DNA of 64,000 nt from Allacma fusca (lineage: Eukaryota; Arthropoda; Collembola; Symphypleona; Sminthuridae): NCBI GenBank assembly GCA_947179485.1, contig OX359246.1, forward strand, positions 23,746,001-23,810,000, written 5' to 3'. This document shows, in pieces, positions 1 through 10,230 of the stretch. The position numbers and the translations under genes were made by a program. The notes under the pieces are model-generated. The model was not told where the DNA came from. It was given only the letters and a program-made list of their open reading frames with translations, and did no database searches. The number at the start of each line of letters is the position of its first letter. Position 1 is the first letter of the stretch.

Positions 1-4
1 TTAC

Positions 5-1145
5 CTTCCCCTTCAGTACTGTCTTTGTTTTGTGCGCCCATATCAATGCTCTGCTGTGCAGGAAAGCCATACGGCTGCTTTCCGGGAAATAACTAAAACA
101 ACAAACCGGGTAATTAAAACACAATAAATTGTAGGTTGAAACATAACTGCAATGAAGTTTTAAGTGTATGAGAAATATTTCAATATTTAATTTTATTTAC
201 TTCGGTGACAAACTTCAAAACCGAGGGTTTGCTAATCTCCTTCTCTGCTCTTAAGCCCCAATCATATCGATATTGGCCCGAGCTGCTTTCTTCTGGTTTC
301 AGCAACAATGTTGAAACATATTCCTTAAAGTGTAAAACCAATGTAGTTATAATCTTCCTATCATTATGTCTAAATGTTTGCAAAAGCATTTGATTTTGAC
401 AATTTAAAACCGATATAATTTACATGCGTTTACTTGGTTCAAAATGCATCGCAGGTTCTGTCTTTGCTTGCATATAGCCTTCGACAGCTGCAAACGTTCC
501 AGCACTGTCCAAATCATATCTTCAAAACATTTAAACTAAGGATGGAATAAACATCTCTAAAAATGTTTTTTTCTTGAAATATTCAAATGTATGTTGATTA
601 AAAACGTGACAACGATGAATAAAACTAAAGGAATAAAACTTACCTTCATCTATTGGATGACAAAGCATAATGCGGAGAATCAATATGACCAATAGAACCG
701 ATCGTTTTACTTTCACGTCTTCAGCATCTTGAGCAGTTATCTGTGTGATATGCGAGGGAAACATGCTTACAAGAATGTAATTTCCATAGCTACATCTACC
801 GCTCTTTTGTCCGACTCCAGTCAACTCAATGCCAAAACTCTGCAAATGGAAAAGGGACATGCTAAAATTACTGGATATCGAATTAAGAAAGCAATTGAAT
901 TTAATTTTCATTCGCTGTTCAATAGAGCAAATTGGATAAGTTTACCTTTTCCAGAATTTCCGAAATGTTTGCCATTACTTCAGCAAAAGATGTATGCTGA
1001 TTATTCATGGCATTTGCGACAATATCCCCTCTCGCTATTGGGGTCTTTTTAAAATTTTGCATGAATAAGTACAAAATGGTATTGGGTATCATGCCACCCA
1101 TTGTGTACACTGAAGCCGACATAGTAACTGCTTTGAGGCGTGGCT
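5..1145 (-). CDS. NSMCE3/MAGE-family protein, 3' part of a spliced gene
   Basis: Five exons are supported on the minus strand: 1145-946, 839-644, 519-434, 369-201 and 53-5, all with GT donors and AG acceptors. The translation follows the MAGE homology domain in order: an opening helix with KKTPIARGDI, then FGIELTGV and NYILVS, a hydrophobic LLVILILRIM segment, PIDE followed by MIWTVLERLQL, and a C-terminal YRYDWGLRAEKEISK block like the WGPRA..E.SK signature. Known role of the family: NSE3 is a subunit of the SMC5/6 complex and a partner of the NSE1 ubiquitin ligase in nuclear DNA repair. Invertebrates usually carry one such gene. Exons upstream of 1145 and the 3' end beyond base 1 are not seen. 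Phase between exons 519-434 and 369-201 does not resolve with the obvious donor, so that junction may differ. There is no sign of decay in the domain itself. Confidence 0.8.
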
Positions 1146-1199
1146 CTGAAAAAAGAAACCCCATGTAAGTCTGATGTCAAACTAGTCTTGCTGTTTTAT

Positions 1200-2373
1200 A
1201 AACACCACATTTTATTTAAAATGAGCAGTTTAGAAGTTTTGTTAATGTAAACAAACATTTCAACATTCAATTACATTTGAATGGCTAATTCGACAAAGGT
1301 TTCTGGCGGTTTTTGTATTACCATCAGATAACATATGTTGTACCAGCAGAAAACGTTTCCGACTTGTTTGGTTAATACATACATACGTATAGTGTACATA
1401 TTAAACATTTAATTGCAAGTAGTTATACAAATCTCTGGCTTGTCATTAGGGATAACTAAAATGAACTGATTATTGGACACAAAATTGGACTATTAGTGCT
1501 AATAACTATAGCTTGTATTAGTGTGGAATAAATGTTGATTAATGTAAATTATCAATTATATTTAGTTAATAATATAGTATAAACTATAATATACAGAAAA
1601 CCAGGTTACCACTATACGGAAAATCATTATATGGAGGGAGTTTCCTATGTTAAAGGGTAGGAGGCGGGATCGGGAGGTAAAACGTGACCACTATTAACAG
1701 GAATCCATTATTGGACGGCCATTATATACAGCTTATACTGTAGTTGAAAAAACTGAAGCATTGGCTAATTTGCAAGGATTCATATGAACCTGCCTTAGTC
1801 GATTCTTTGGATGCAAATAAAAATATTGTAGCCAAACATCTTCCAATTGTTTCTCTACGGCCAAATTATTATTTCATTTCAACCAAAAATTAATTGTATA
1901 ATAAAAAATGTTTAAATAATAATTGGCCCTGGAACCTTATGTATTGTTTACTGATGTCTTTTTAGCGCATTTATATAATGTAAACCAGTATTGCAATGTA
2001 TTTAGATACATGTTCCTTATAGGAGCATACCGTTATAAGGGCGCTTTTGGAGTGTTTTTAGTGGTGCCCTTATAGCGGGAGTGCACTGTTGATACACTGG
2101 TAGGCTTCAACTTTGCACTACACTTATGTGCAAATGGTCTCAGGGGGACTTGTACTAAAGGGCTGCAATTTTTGGAACATACAAATAGATGTACTACGAG
2201 GAGATAAATATGGGGAAAGTAAGGAATGTTTGGGTTATACCCGTATACAGTTTAAAAACAAAAATCATTGCTACTCGTTAATTTGAGGGTTTGCGTAGGG
2301 TGGCGTCAGACACCGCCGTCAAAGTAGCATGAATTTTGAGCAGATTTTCAAAGTTTCAGATTTAAAAAAACTA
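1200..2373. other. AT-rich intron or intergenic DNA without a gene
   Basis: No coding exon recognised. Around 1586-2085 there are stretches such as CCACTATACGG and CCCTTATAGCGGG that resemble the pogo-like MITEs elsewhere in the window, probably an old diverged copy; its ends are not clear. The stretch could lie in an intron of the MAGE gene, whose first exons have not been found. Confidence 0.4.
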
Positions 2374-3257
2374 CAGTGAATTTCCTATATAGTGGTTTCC
2401 AAGGGATTGGCAAATTCCTGCCACTATATAGAGATGCCACTATATGGTATTAATGGCTAACTATATACTATTAATGTTTATAACTAATAACTGGCTAAAT
2501 ATATTTATAAAATAATTTATTTGTACAGAATGCGTAAAACTATGAGGTATGCAAAGGTCAGTAAGTTTAAAATATTCAGTAAATATAGATACCCTCACAC
2601 TGGTAATATTGTAAGTAGTAGCAAACTTTTCAACTGCAAGGTCACCATTCCAGACCGATTGGTCGGAGCTACTTGCGAAGAAATCCAAATTTTTATGGCA
2701 GGTACACTTTCCAAAACATCATCAAAATAATACAGCGTCCTTCCAAACACCGAATTTTGGCTTCAGATTATGGAAAACGTTTAAATTACGTTAAAAAATA
2801 AATAACGAATTGAAACTTATTAAAAGTGGGCCAAGGTAAAAATACCAATGCTTTGTTGTGTAACCATTCGTTTTACCTTTTAAGTCAATGATACTATTAC
2901 GTAACTTCAGCTAATCATACATGAACTTCAGTATACCACAATAAGAATTTCTTGGTATGCAGTAACAGTTAGAATTAAAATTGAACCAATCGACACAAAC
3001 ATTATTTACCTCCCGCACGTTTTATAACACCGTGTTATACCATTAACTAGCTAATTTTATGCCAACTGCCATTGTATCTAATTTTGCAGGGCCGAGCCAC
3101 CGTAACACATGATGGTGCCATTATAGAGGGAATACCATTATAGTGGGTGCCACTATATTGTATACCTTTAACATTGCAAACCTCTAGGGAGGGATTTTTG
3201 ATGCCACTAAAGAGGAAATGCCATCTAAGAGGAAACCACTATAGGGGAAATCCACTG
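2374..3257. mobile_element. pogo/Tigger-like MITE, copy A
   Basis: The 884-bp element begins CAGTGAATTTCC and ends in the inverted form of the same motif, flanked by TA on both sides as expected for Tc1/mariner-pogo transposons. Near-identical copies occur at 29649-30526 (inverted) and 34068-35147. No transposase is present, so it moved using enzymes supplied elsewhere. At 2574/2575 it preserves the empty site of the Helitron that sits in the third copy. Confidence 0.85.
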
Positions 3258-3282
3258 TATAGAGCTGATTTCAGCCATATAA

Positions 3283-3600
3283 GCAATATCCACGAAAACG
3301 TTCGTTGAAATCGATTTAGTAGTTTTAGAGATAAGAATTTGTTTTCGAAAAAGCTGCAAGCCGATTTTAACAACAGATATTACTGTTTACATAGCCAATA
3401 TTCACAAAACATTTCATCGAAATACATTAAGTAGTTTTGGAGATAACAGTCATTTGACTTGAAAATGTCAAAACCTTTTTTCTTAAAAACTATCCGGTCG
3501 ATTTTTACCGACTACGAACTTATCGTTACTTTTGAAACAAGCAATGCCCACGAAAATTTCATTGAAATCGGACCAGCGGATTTTGCGTAATCGTGCAGAG
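3283..3600. repeat. degenerate tandem repeat
   Basis: Three diverged copies of a sequence reading roughly CACGAAAAYTTCRTTGAAAT followed by a run like AGTAGTTTTNGAGATAA occur at about 3290, 3400 and 3548. This is a common type of ancient transposon-derived repeat. No coding function is proposed. Confidence 0.4.
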
Positions 3601-5090
3601 TTTTAATTTAAAGTTTTAATAATATTATACATAATTTAAGTAGCTGAAAATTAAATCGTGGACACATTATGAAAAACGAAAAAATAAAGTAAGTACCGGT
3701 AATACTGCTAACATCGTATATATTTGTTTACACATTTATGTTTACACATATATGTTGTTTACAAATACATAACAATATATTTGTTTTTACTATTCTGGTC
3801 TCACTGATTTATCATATAAATCCAAATTGATCAACGATAATTGTGATACCTGATAAAAAATATCTGAAAACAAGACTTCAATCAGGGGTAAATACAGGAT
3901 TGAAACTTAATCTATACGGCAATTGACAAATTAAACTTACTTTACGAGGTGTTCTAGATTTCGTAGAACTTAAAACTATGGATACGGATGCACTGATTCA
4001 GAATTAAAAATAATTTTGTGACCCTGAGCAACCGCTTTGTATTTATCGAAGGCGAAATCTCACTTGTAGAGTGACTGTACAGTTTAACGGTGAGACAGAA
4101 ATGAGATTGCCAACATATTGTTAATATTTCGCGATTTCCCGACAAGCTGCACGCAGTATTTTCAAACACATGCTCTGTAGAGCTCGGAGAGTGATCTTGT
4201 TTGTCTTCCCATAGTATTGTGCACTCCCATTACCTTGAAATGATATAAGAGCATATAAACTCTGGGAAGGGATGCTCCAGTCCACGTACTTCGACTTTCC
4301 CCTTCCCACTGTCTCCTACGTATAGCTGCTAGCTTTGTTTCGTTACCCTATTCACTCACATCAGCACACTTCTATATATATATGTGCCTTCTGCCCAACT
4401 GTAACTACTATTGGGATGCTGTTTCCCGTCCCTATGGTCTTAGTTTCTTCTACATCTCTCCTTCCAATTTCTCTTGATTTCTTCCAAACAGGTTTGAACT
4501 GTTTTTACTTTGTGTGTATGAATTTTATTTATATGTGTCGTTGCTGACACACCGGTTTTTCCAAAAAAATTAGTTATTATCAGGGTTGGACAAAACCGGA
4601 ATGTATTGATAAAGTCCACTCCAGTGGAACAAACCGGATATTACCCCGTTTTTATTGGATACTGGCATTAAATGTCAATTTCCAATTGTTTAATTACAAA
4701 TTACAGTTACTGACAAATTGGCTTATAACTATTAATCAATAAATATTACTATTAACGATTACGTTTAAGCAGTTAAAACCTTTTGCTTCAGCTTATCCAA
4801 TGTAAGTGACAACAAATAAGGGTTTATTTTTCTGCAAATTCTCAAAAGCAATAGCTCACATGTGTTAGCACAGATTATAGCCCCTGAAACGGTATTTTTT
4901 GACCTATTCAGGTGATTTCAGAAACAATTGAATCCCATTGAAATTTGAATCGAGAACGCAAATTTGAAATATTTTGATAACCAACGGACTGTCCAGATTT
5001 TTCTTAAGTATTCGACACCGAATTTGAATAATTTTCCCGCTATCCCTTCCCTGATTTCTACATGTTAAAGTAATTTCTGATTTTACTCTT
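3600..5090. other. no recognisable gene
   Basis: AT-rich sequence with short open frames only. An open minus-strand stretch at 4121-4309 has no splice context or family resemblance. Nothing else is supported here. Confidence 0.4.
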
Positions 5091-5093
5091 TAC

Positions 5094-5142
5094 CTTCCCC
5101 TTCAGTACTTTCCTTGTTTTGTGCGCCCATATCAATGGTTTG
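5094..5142 (-). pseudogene. duplicated copy of the NSMCE3-like exon at 5-53
   Basis: The 49-base exon, its acceptor (GCACAG) and donor (GTAAAG) and about 80 bases of upstream intron repeat the sequence at 1-138 with few differences. The encoded peptide differs from the first copy by conservative changes only (S to T, D to E). The intron copy runs directly into the A/P/K-rich coding segment at 5225-5353 with no GT donor between them, so the join looks like a rearrangement breakpoint rather than a normal gene. Confidence 0.6.
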
Positions 5143-5224
5143 CTGTGCAGAAAAACCATAGGGCTGCTTTCCGGGAAATAACTAAAACAAACCGGGCAAT
5201 TAAAGCACAATAAATTGTAGCCTT

Positions 5225-5353
5225 GGGTTCCTTTGGTGGTTTGGGGGCCTTCGGAGTGGCGGGTTTTTTCGGGGCCTTTGCTTTCTTTCCAGCTGCAGCT
5301 GGGGCCGGTACTGGGGCTTCTGGGGCTTCTACCTCTGGTGATCCGTCTGCCAT
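5225..5353 (-). CDS. Ala/Pro/Lys-rich N-terminal coding segment, partial
   Basis: An ATG at 5353 opens a frame with the compositional signature of a coding exon: MADGSPEVEAPEAP, then a KKAKAPKKPATPKAPK type stretch. GC content here is far above the surrounding DNA. Linkers of this kind are found in H1-like chromatin proteins and at the N terminus of some essential myosin light chains; the fragment is too short to choose. It loses coding character at about 5225, where duplicated intron sequence begins. It may be the first exon of a truncated gene, or the first exon of the MAGE gene after a rearrangement. Confidence 0.35.
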
Positions 5354-5499
5354 CCTTGCTTAGTCACCCAAAACAGTAATCAACATATTATCATCATTGT
5401 AAAAATAAACTCACTAAACATCACCCATCACGGTTTCACAACAAAGATTACGTCAACATGTGCTTCCGATAAACATATATACGCAGAGTTCAAGTTACT

Positions 5500-5649
5500 A
5501 CTTAGTTCAATTCAGTTCATAAAGTAAAACTGAACTGAATTGAACTGAAATTTGTCAAACTGAATTAAACCACACTCGTTCAATTCAATTCAGCTTACAA
5601 ACTGAATTGAATGGTTTTGTTGAACCAAACTGAACCAGTCCGACCACTA
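5500..5649. repeat. TTCAGTTCA/GAATTGAA motif array with one hAT-like end
   Basis: Palindromic repeats of CTGAACTGAA/TTCAGTTCA type end at 5649 in GTCCGACCACTA, the same terminus as the complete hAT-type elements at 8521-28104 and 59206-60016. The left end and a target duplication are not recognisable, so this is a partial copy of that family. Confidence 0.55.
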
Positions 5650-7547
5650 CTATCAAGTAATCCCATCACAAAATCCACAACTCTACCACAAATTCATCCC
5701 CAAATCACTCCACAATGCTTTAAGGCTACACTTACTACAAAATACAAAACAATACACAAAATAAGCTCCATCGTATTTGTTTTTAAAATATTCCCCGAAC
5801 TTCAAAAACTCTCAACCTTCCTAACAAGCACAAAATACATCTTGCTCCTTTAAAGGTCACAAATGAAATCACACAATTTAAGTCCCACATAAAATTCACA
5901 CAAAAATATATTTACAATCAAAATTTATTATTTTTAAAATTAAATAAAATACATCTTTACAAAAATAAACTCCCCCTAATATGTAACATAAACCTTTCCC
6001 CGAAGTCACTTAAAAAACATTGACAAGTACCATAAACCCTCACAAAAAATAACATCCACAAAAACCCGTTTCTACATAAAATATTAAAGTTGAAAAACTT
6101 CTAAATACAAACTATCACTAAATTACAATCTTTTCAAAAATTATTTTTTATTTCCATTAATTTAGATTAAAAACAATGAATAAAAAACATTTTAAACTAT
6201 GGTCAGAATTTGTCCAGGAAAGAATTACAAAAAATATGGGATTTCGATTATAATTGAAATAATAAAATAATAATTGATCAATTGTAATAAATATTCTTGA
6301 GAGTAATCGTTAATAAATAACTAATCTTTTTAATTAAAACTGAAAGCGTTGAAATAAATATCTTGTTGAGTTGAAATTTGTAATGTTGTTTAGCAGAGCA
6401 AATTGTTAAAATCCCTTGAAAAATCCACGTCGTGATTGTGTGTGAGAGGTTTGAATTGGGACGTGGAGAGTTTTGTTCCGGAGTGCGGACGTCAAAGAAA
6501 CACATCAACTTTCATCTCACTCACAAGCTCCTTTGGCAGCCCTCTCCGTCTCTCGTATGTGTTTCTTGATTGACTTCCTAGTTTAATACTACCACCCCTG
6601 CACCTCCCCCATCAATTCCATCCCCCCAAATCACCCCTCCTAGATTTATCCTTCCCCTCAAAAAACACCCGACTCAAATCCAATGACCTTTCCTCCCTCA
6701 AATGCCCATTTACGAAACCCTCCTTCAAAATTCTCTACTCCTAAGGCAAACCTTTCTCCAAATTTCGAAAATCCCTGGACCCTTCAAGAATCTCAGTCCT
6801 CAGGGATTCCCACAAATGTATGAGCCATCCCATGACATTAAAAATCTCCCAAAATATAGAGTCCGAACCCCTTACAAAAATCATTTTCCTCAGGAAAGTC
6901 ACACAAATTTTTATGCTGTGTTAAGGCCATATGAAAATTTTTGATTTTGTTTCTCAAAAATGGGGGCGTATTTTGAGCTGGGACTCGGGCTGGAGGCTTG
7001 TATAATATTATCCTAGGAGTTGGATTTTTTTGAGGGCATTGACTCCCCAGGGTGGGAGATACAATGAAAAGTGTATATAAATATTATTAGCAAAATCCTG
7101 GGTTTCTGTGGACGTCGTTTGGAGCCTCGCCTATTTTCTCGCCTTTCCACATTCAAAACAAGCAGAGTTTTCGTATGGAAGACTTTTCCCTACATTTTCA
7201 GTCCTACCTACCCGCTTGGGTAGTTAATTTTTGAGGAGAATTGTTTTAGCGTATTTTTTTTCGGTTGGGATTAAATTAATTTTTGAATTTTTTGAGTAGA
7301 TTTTTATTTCTCATGAACTTTGTAATAATTCTGATGAATATCCCAATACTACGTATTGTACAGCGGGAAGGGAACATTTCTTGGCTCTGCAATGTACTTA
7401 TACTGACTCTAGGCTGGATTTTATTCTCATCTTGTCCTCTCAGATGGGATAGTCGTTTTTCTCGACTTACTCTTCTCTCATCATGCTAAATCCTTTCATA
7501 CTAAAATATATTTACACAGGGCCTTCTCTCTCACTGTCCCTCTTTCC
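5650..7547. other. AT-rich DNA without a supported gene
   Basis: C-rich and T-rich stretches (for example around 6590-6700) and short open frames without splice sites or family resemblance. I see no repeat with definable ends in this interval. Confidence 0.4.
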
Positions 7548-8896
7548 CTTTACACCAGAGATGCGCATCCACAGTTTCGTTACGTTACGTTACACTATTA
7601 TGATGGGTTTTAAAATTGTCGTTAATTATCGTTACATTACTAAATATCGTATGAAAAATTCAGCGTTACCGTTCCGTTACTACAAGACAACGGTAATACT
7701 CAAGCGTTAATTTTCGTTACCATTAAAAAATATGAAATAGCCGTTACTTTTCGTTATCGTTACTATTATTGTCCGCTCGTTATAAACTAAAATGCCAAAC
7801 AACTAGTGTTGCCAGACGTACCTGGTATGCAGAAAATGTAGCAAAAGGCAATTTACTGTTTCTGTGTAGTTCTTGATTCACCTGCAATGTGATCCGCATC
7901 CCGACCAGTGGTCGTCACTGGGACATGGGAACGGGAACGAGTACAGGAACGGGTACGGGAACAAATATTTTGTTCCCAGCCAGTTTGGACACGGGAACAG
8001 GAACACTCTCAGGTGGACCCGATCACCGGGAACAGGAGCAGGAGTGGGAACAGGAACAGATATTTTTAATTTGTTCCCGTTCCCATCGGGAACGGGTACG
8101 GTCTACGCATGAACCCGTTCCTATACCTGTTGTTCCCGGGATCGAGTGGATACTTTTACCATCTTCTAGGAACACACTCAAAAATGATCTTGGAAGACTT
8201 TGCAAATTCCATTGTAGTCTTTTTTTCTTGCAATTTCTACACACATATCCTTGCCTTAAAGATAATAATGTTAGAACTTCTGTTTCAGTACAACTGAGGT
8301 ATTTTCTAGAATAATTCTACAAATTTAATTCAATAAATATTAAAATAATTATTATTAGTTTAATCTTTTTTTGCAAGTTTTACTCTTGAAAAATTGATTG
8401 CTCGAATTAATGTTTTTTTAAAATAAGACTAACAAAGGGAAACTAATCCGTGCTGGTATATATTTTTCAGATATTGTGTGTATGCAGAAAATTATATATG
8501 GGCCAGCAATGATCTTAAATTAGTAGTCGGACTAGTTCAGCTCAAAACTAAAAATTTCAGTTCAGATTGGTTCATACAAATTTTGGTTCAGTTCAATACA
8601 CAAACCAAACTGAATGGTTCCGTTTCAGCTTAAAACTGAACTGAACTGAATCGTTTGAACTGATTGTTACACATGCACAATAAATCCTGTTTCTGTAATG
8701 ACGCACTTCTCATCTCTGACGGTTGCATTTGCCGTGCTATATAATTATACATATCTCACATACATACATATCTTATATGTATGTGTGCATATACAAGCAT
8801 ATTATATATCCCTAAAATATAAAACGCGCGTGATGGGGCGATAATTTCAAAACTTCCCTCCCTCTCCTAAACGCGCTTTATAGGGTCGCGGATACA

Positions 8897-8902
8897 AATT
8901 AC
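8897..8902. repeat. Polinton target-site duplication, left (AATTAC)
   Basis: AATTAC occurs immediately outside the left terminus and again at 23792-23797 outside the right terminus. Six bases is the duplication length known for Polinton/Maverick integration. Confidence 0.92.
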
Positions 8903-9000
8903 AGTAGTAGCAAGAATGTCGATCTATCTCATAATCAATAAAATCAAGGATATCTGAGATTTTATTGATTATGAGAAAGAATGGGGTAGAGTGAGACGCG
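8903..9000. repeat. Polinton left terminal inverted repeat
   Basis: Inverted match to 23688-23791, near-perfect for the first 75 bases and then with small gaps up to the shared AGACGCG. It carries the internal hairpin at 8927-8976. Confidence 0.9.
8927..8976. other. hairpin inside the left Polinton terminus
   Basis: A perfect 19-bp inverted repeat (arms 8927-8945 and 8958-8976) surrounds a 12-base loop, AAGGATATCTGA. The equivalent hairpin in the right terminus is longer. Such a structure could fold at a terminus during replication or mark a protein-binding site; that is inference. Confidence 0.9.
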
Positions 9001-9108
9001 AACCCCTTGCGTGCTAAAACCGGTTGAAGACAGGGGGTTCGTGTTGTTGATGAAGAGTGTGAAGGGTATTGGACGAATGGGGGAAATTGTGCTCGTATTC
9101 ATTTAGGT

Positions 9109-9864
9109 ATGGGTGCGACTCAGAGTGTTTCGGGAGCTGGGTCGGAGTGTGAAAACTTCAAGGGGTGTAAAGATTGGCCTGAGTCTGGTGGTCAAATAGA
9201 TTGGGAGAAAAATGAGGATGGAAGTTGGTTTGTGTATTGTTGTGTGGATCGAATATTTCCTTGTCATTTATGCAAGGCGCGACAGGTGGGAAAGGTTGAT
9301 GTGAAAATGTTGAGAGAGGAGTATGAGAGGCTAAAATCATTTTATGAGCCTGCGCGCTGGAAGAATATGAACGTTTCCCCTCTGGCGTTGGCTCGAGTGG
9401 GATTCTGGTATTTTGGAGAAACGGATAATGTATGTATGAATAAACGTTTTAGCTTAGATTCAATGAATTGAGTTGAAAGAATTTGAATTTCTAGGTCGGG
9501 TGTGTATTCTGTGGCGTGACTTTACGAAACTGGAAGGACGGAGACGATCCTAGAAGGGAGCATAGAAAGTACTGGAATAGATGTCCCTTTCTGTGTGGAC
9601 TCCCTGTGGAGAATATGGCTATACGCGAGGGGAAGTGAGTAGGGTGTATTTAATAAATGTTGTATGCAAAGTGGAGATGGTTTAGGGGGAGTGGGCTGGC
9701 GGGTGAATTCGTTTACTGGGATCTGCCCGTTTGTTCCAAGGCTTTCAACGGGGGAGCCTTGTCCATACAGAAAACCCGCGACAAGGCCAGATGAATCCGA
9801 ATACGAATATGTACAGTTAAGTGAACGCATGCTTTATACTGGATTCGGGTGGGGGAAGATATAA
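9109..9864 (+). CDS. BIR-domain (IAP-type) cargo protein, spliced
   Basis: Exon 1 (9109-9429) and exon 2 (9495-9634) join in frame across a 65-nt GT-AG intron and give one complete BIR zinc fold: RLKSF, then LALARVGFWYFGETDN before the junction, and CVFCG, a W.DGDDP.REH block and RCPF after it. The zinc ligands C-x2-C, H and C are all present. BIR proteins bind caspases or IAP-antagonist peptides and block apoptosis; several large DNA viruses of insects carry them. The N terminus, MGATQS, fits the N-myristoylation consensus (G2, S6). A Cys-rich segment containing CHLC precedes the BIR. A GTGAGT donor at 9635 leads to a final exon near 9670-9864; that acceptor is weak. No RING finger is seen, so ligase activity is not predicted. 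It is the first gene inside the left terminus and was probably taken from a host. Confidence 0.8.
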
Positions 9865-9869
9865 AGTTT

Positions 9870-10230
9870 GTCTTTGAACGATTTTGGAGCAAGTGATTGT
9901 GCTTTGTTTTCTATGCAAGAAATATAGCAGTGTCTAACGAGAATGTAATACGAATACAAATTTAATGGAAAAAAGTAAATTGATTTTAAAATGATGACAT
10001 GGAAAAACAAAAACCTGTCACGGGCATTGTGTAAAATAAGTATAAAATGATGAAATAAACCATGAGTATTGTGTAAAAATATTAAGCTGAATAAAGGAAT
10101 TGTAAATAAATTTCCAGTCTTGATCGGTGGCATTATGCTGAAAACAAAATCATTCATTATAAGTCAAAAGCATATGTTGAAGTCCTGCAAAAAAAACATA
10201 CATAAATTAATCATTACATGTTAATCATTT
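9870..10230. other. A/T-rich spacer between two cargo genes
   Basis: No exon recognised. It lies between the convergent 3' ends of the BIR gene (plus strand) and the seven-exon gene (minus strand), so it probably holds both 3' untranslated regions. Confidence 0.4.

Noticed and set aside
4121-4309. Possible small structured RNA or short protein on the minus strand
   Set aside because: Compared by eye with spliceosomal snRNA hallmarks; none fits, and the frame has no family resemblance.
7873-8314. Overlapping open frames with Gly/Thr or Arg/Glu repeats
   Set aside because: They are translations of the GGGAACGGG motif array at the left end of hAT element B; the same occurs at 28281-28571 and 35624-35995.
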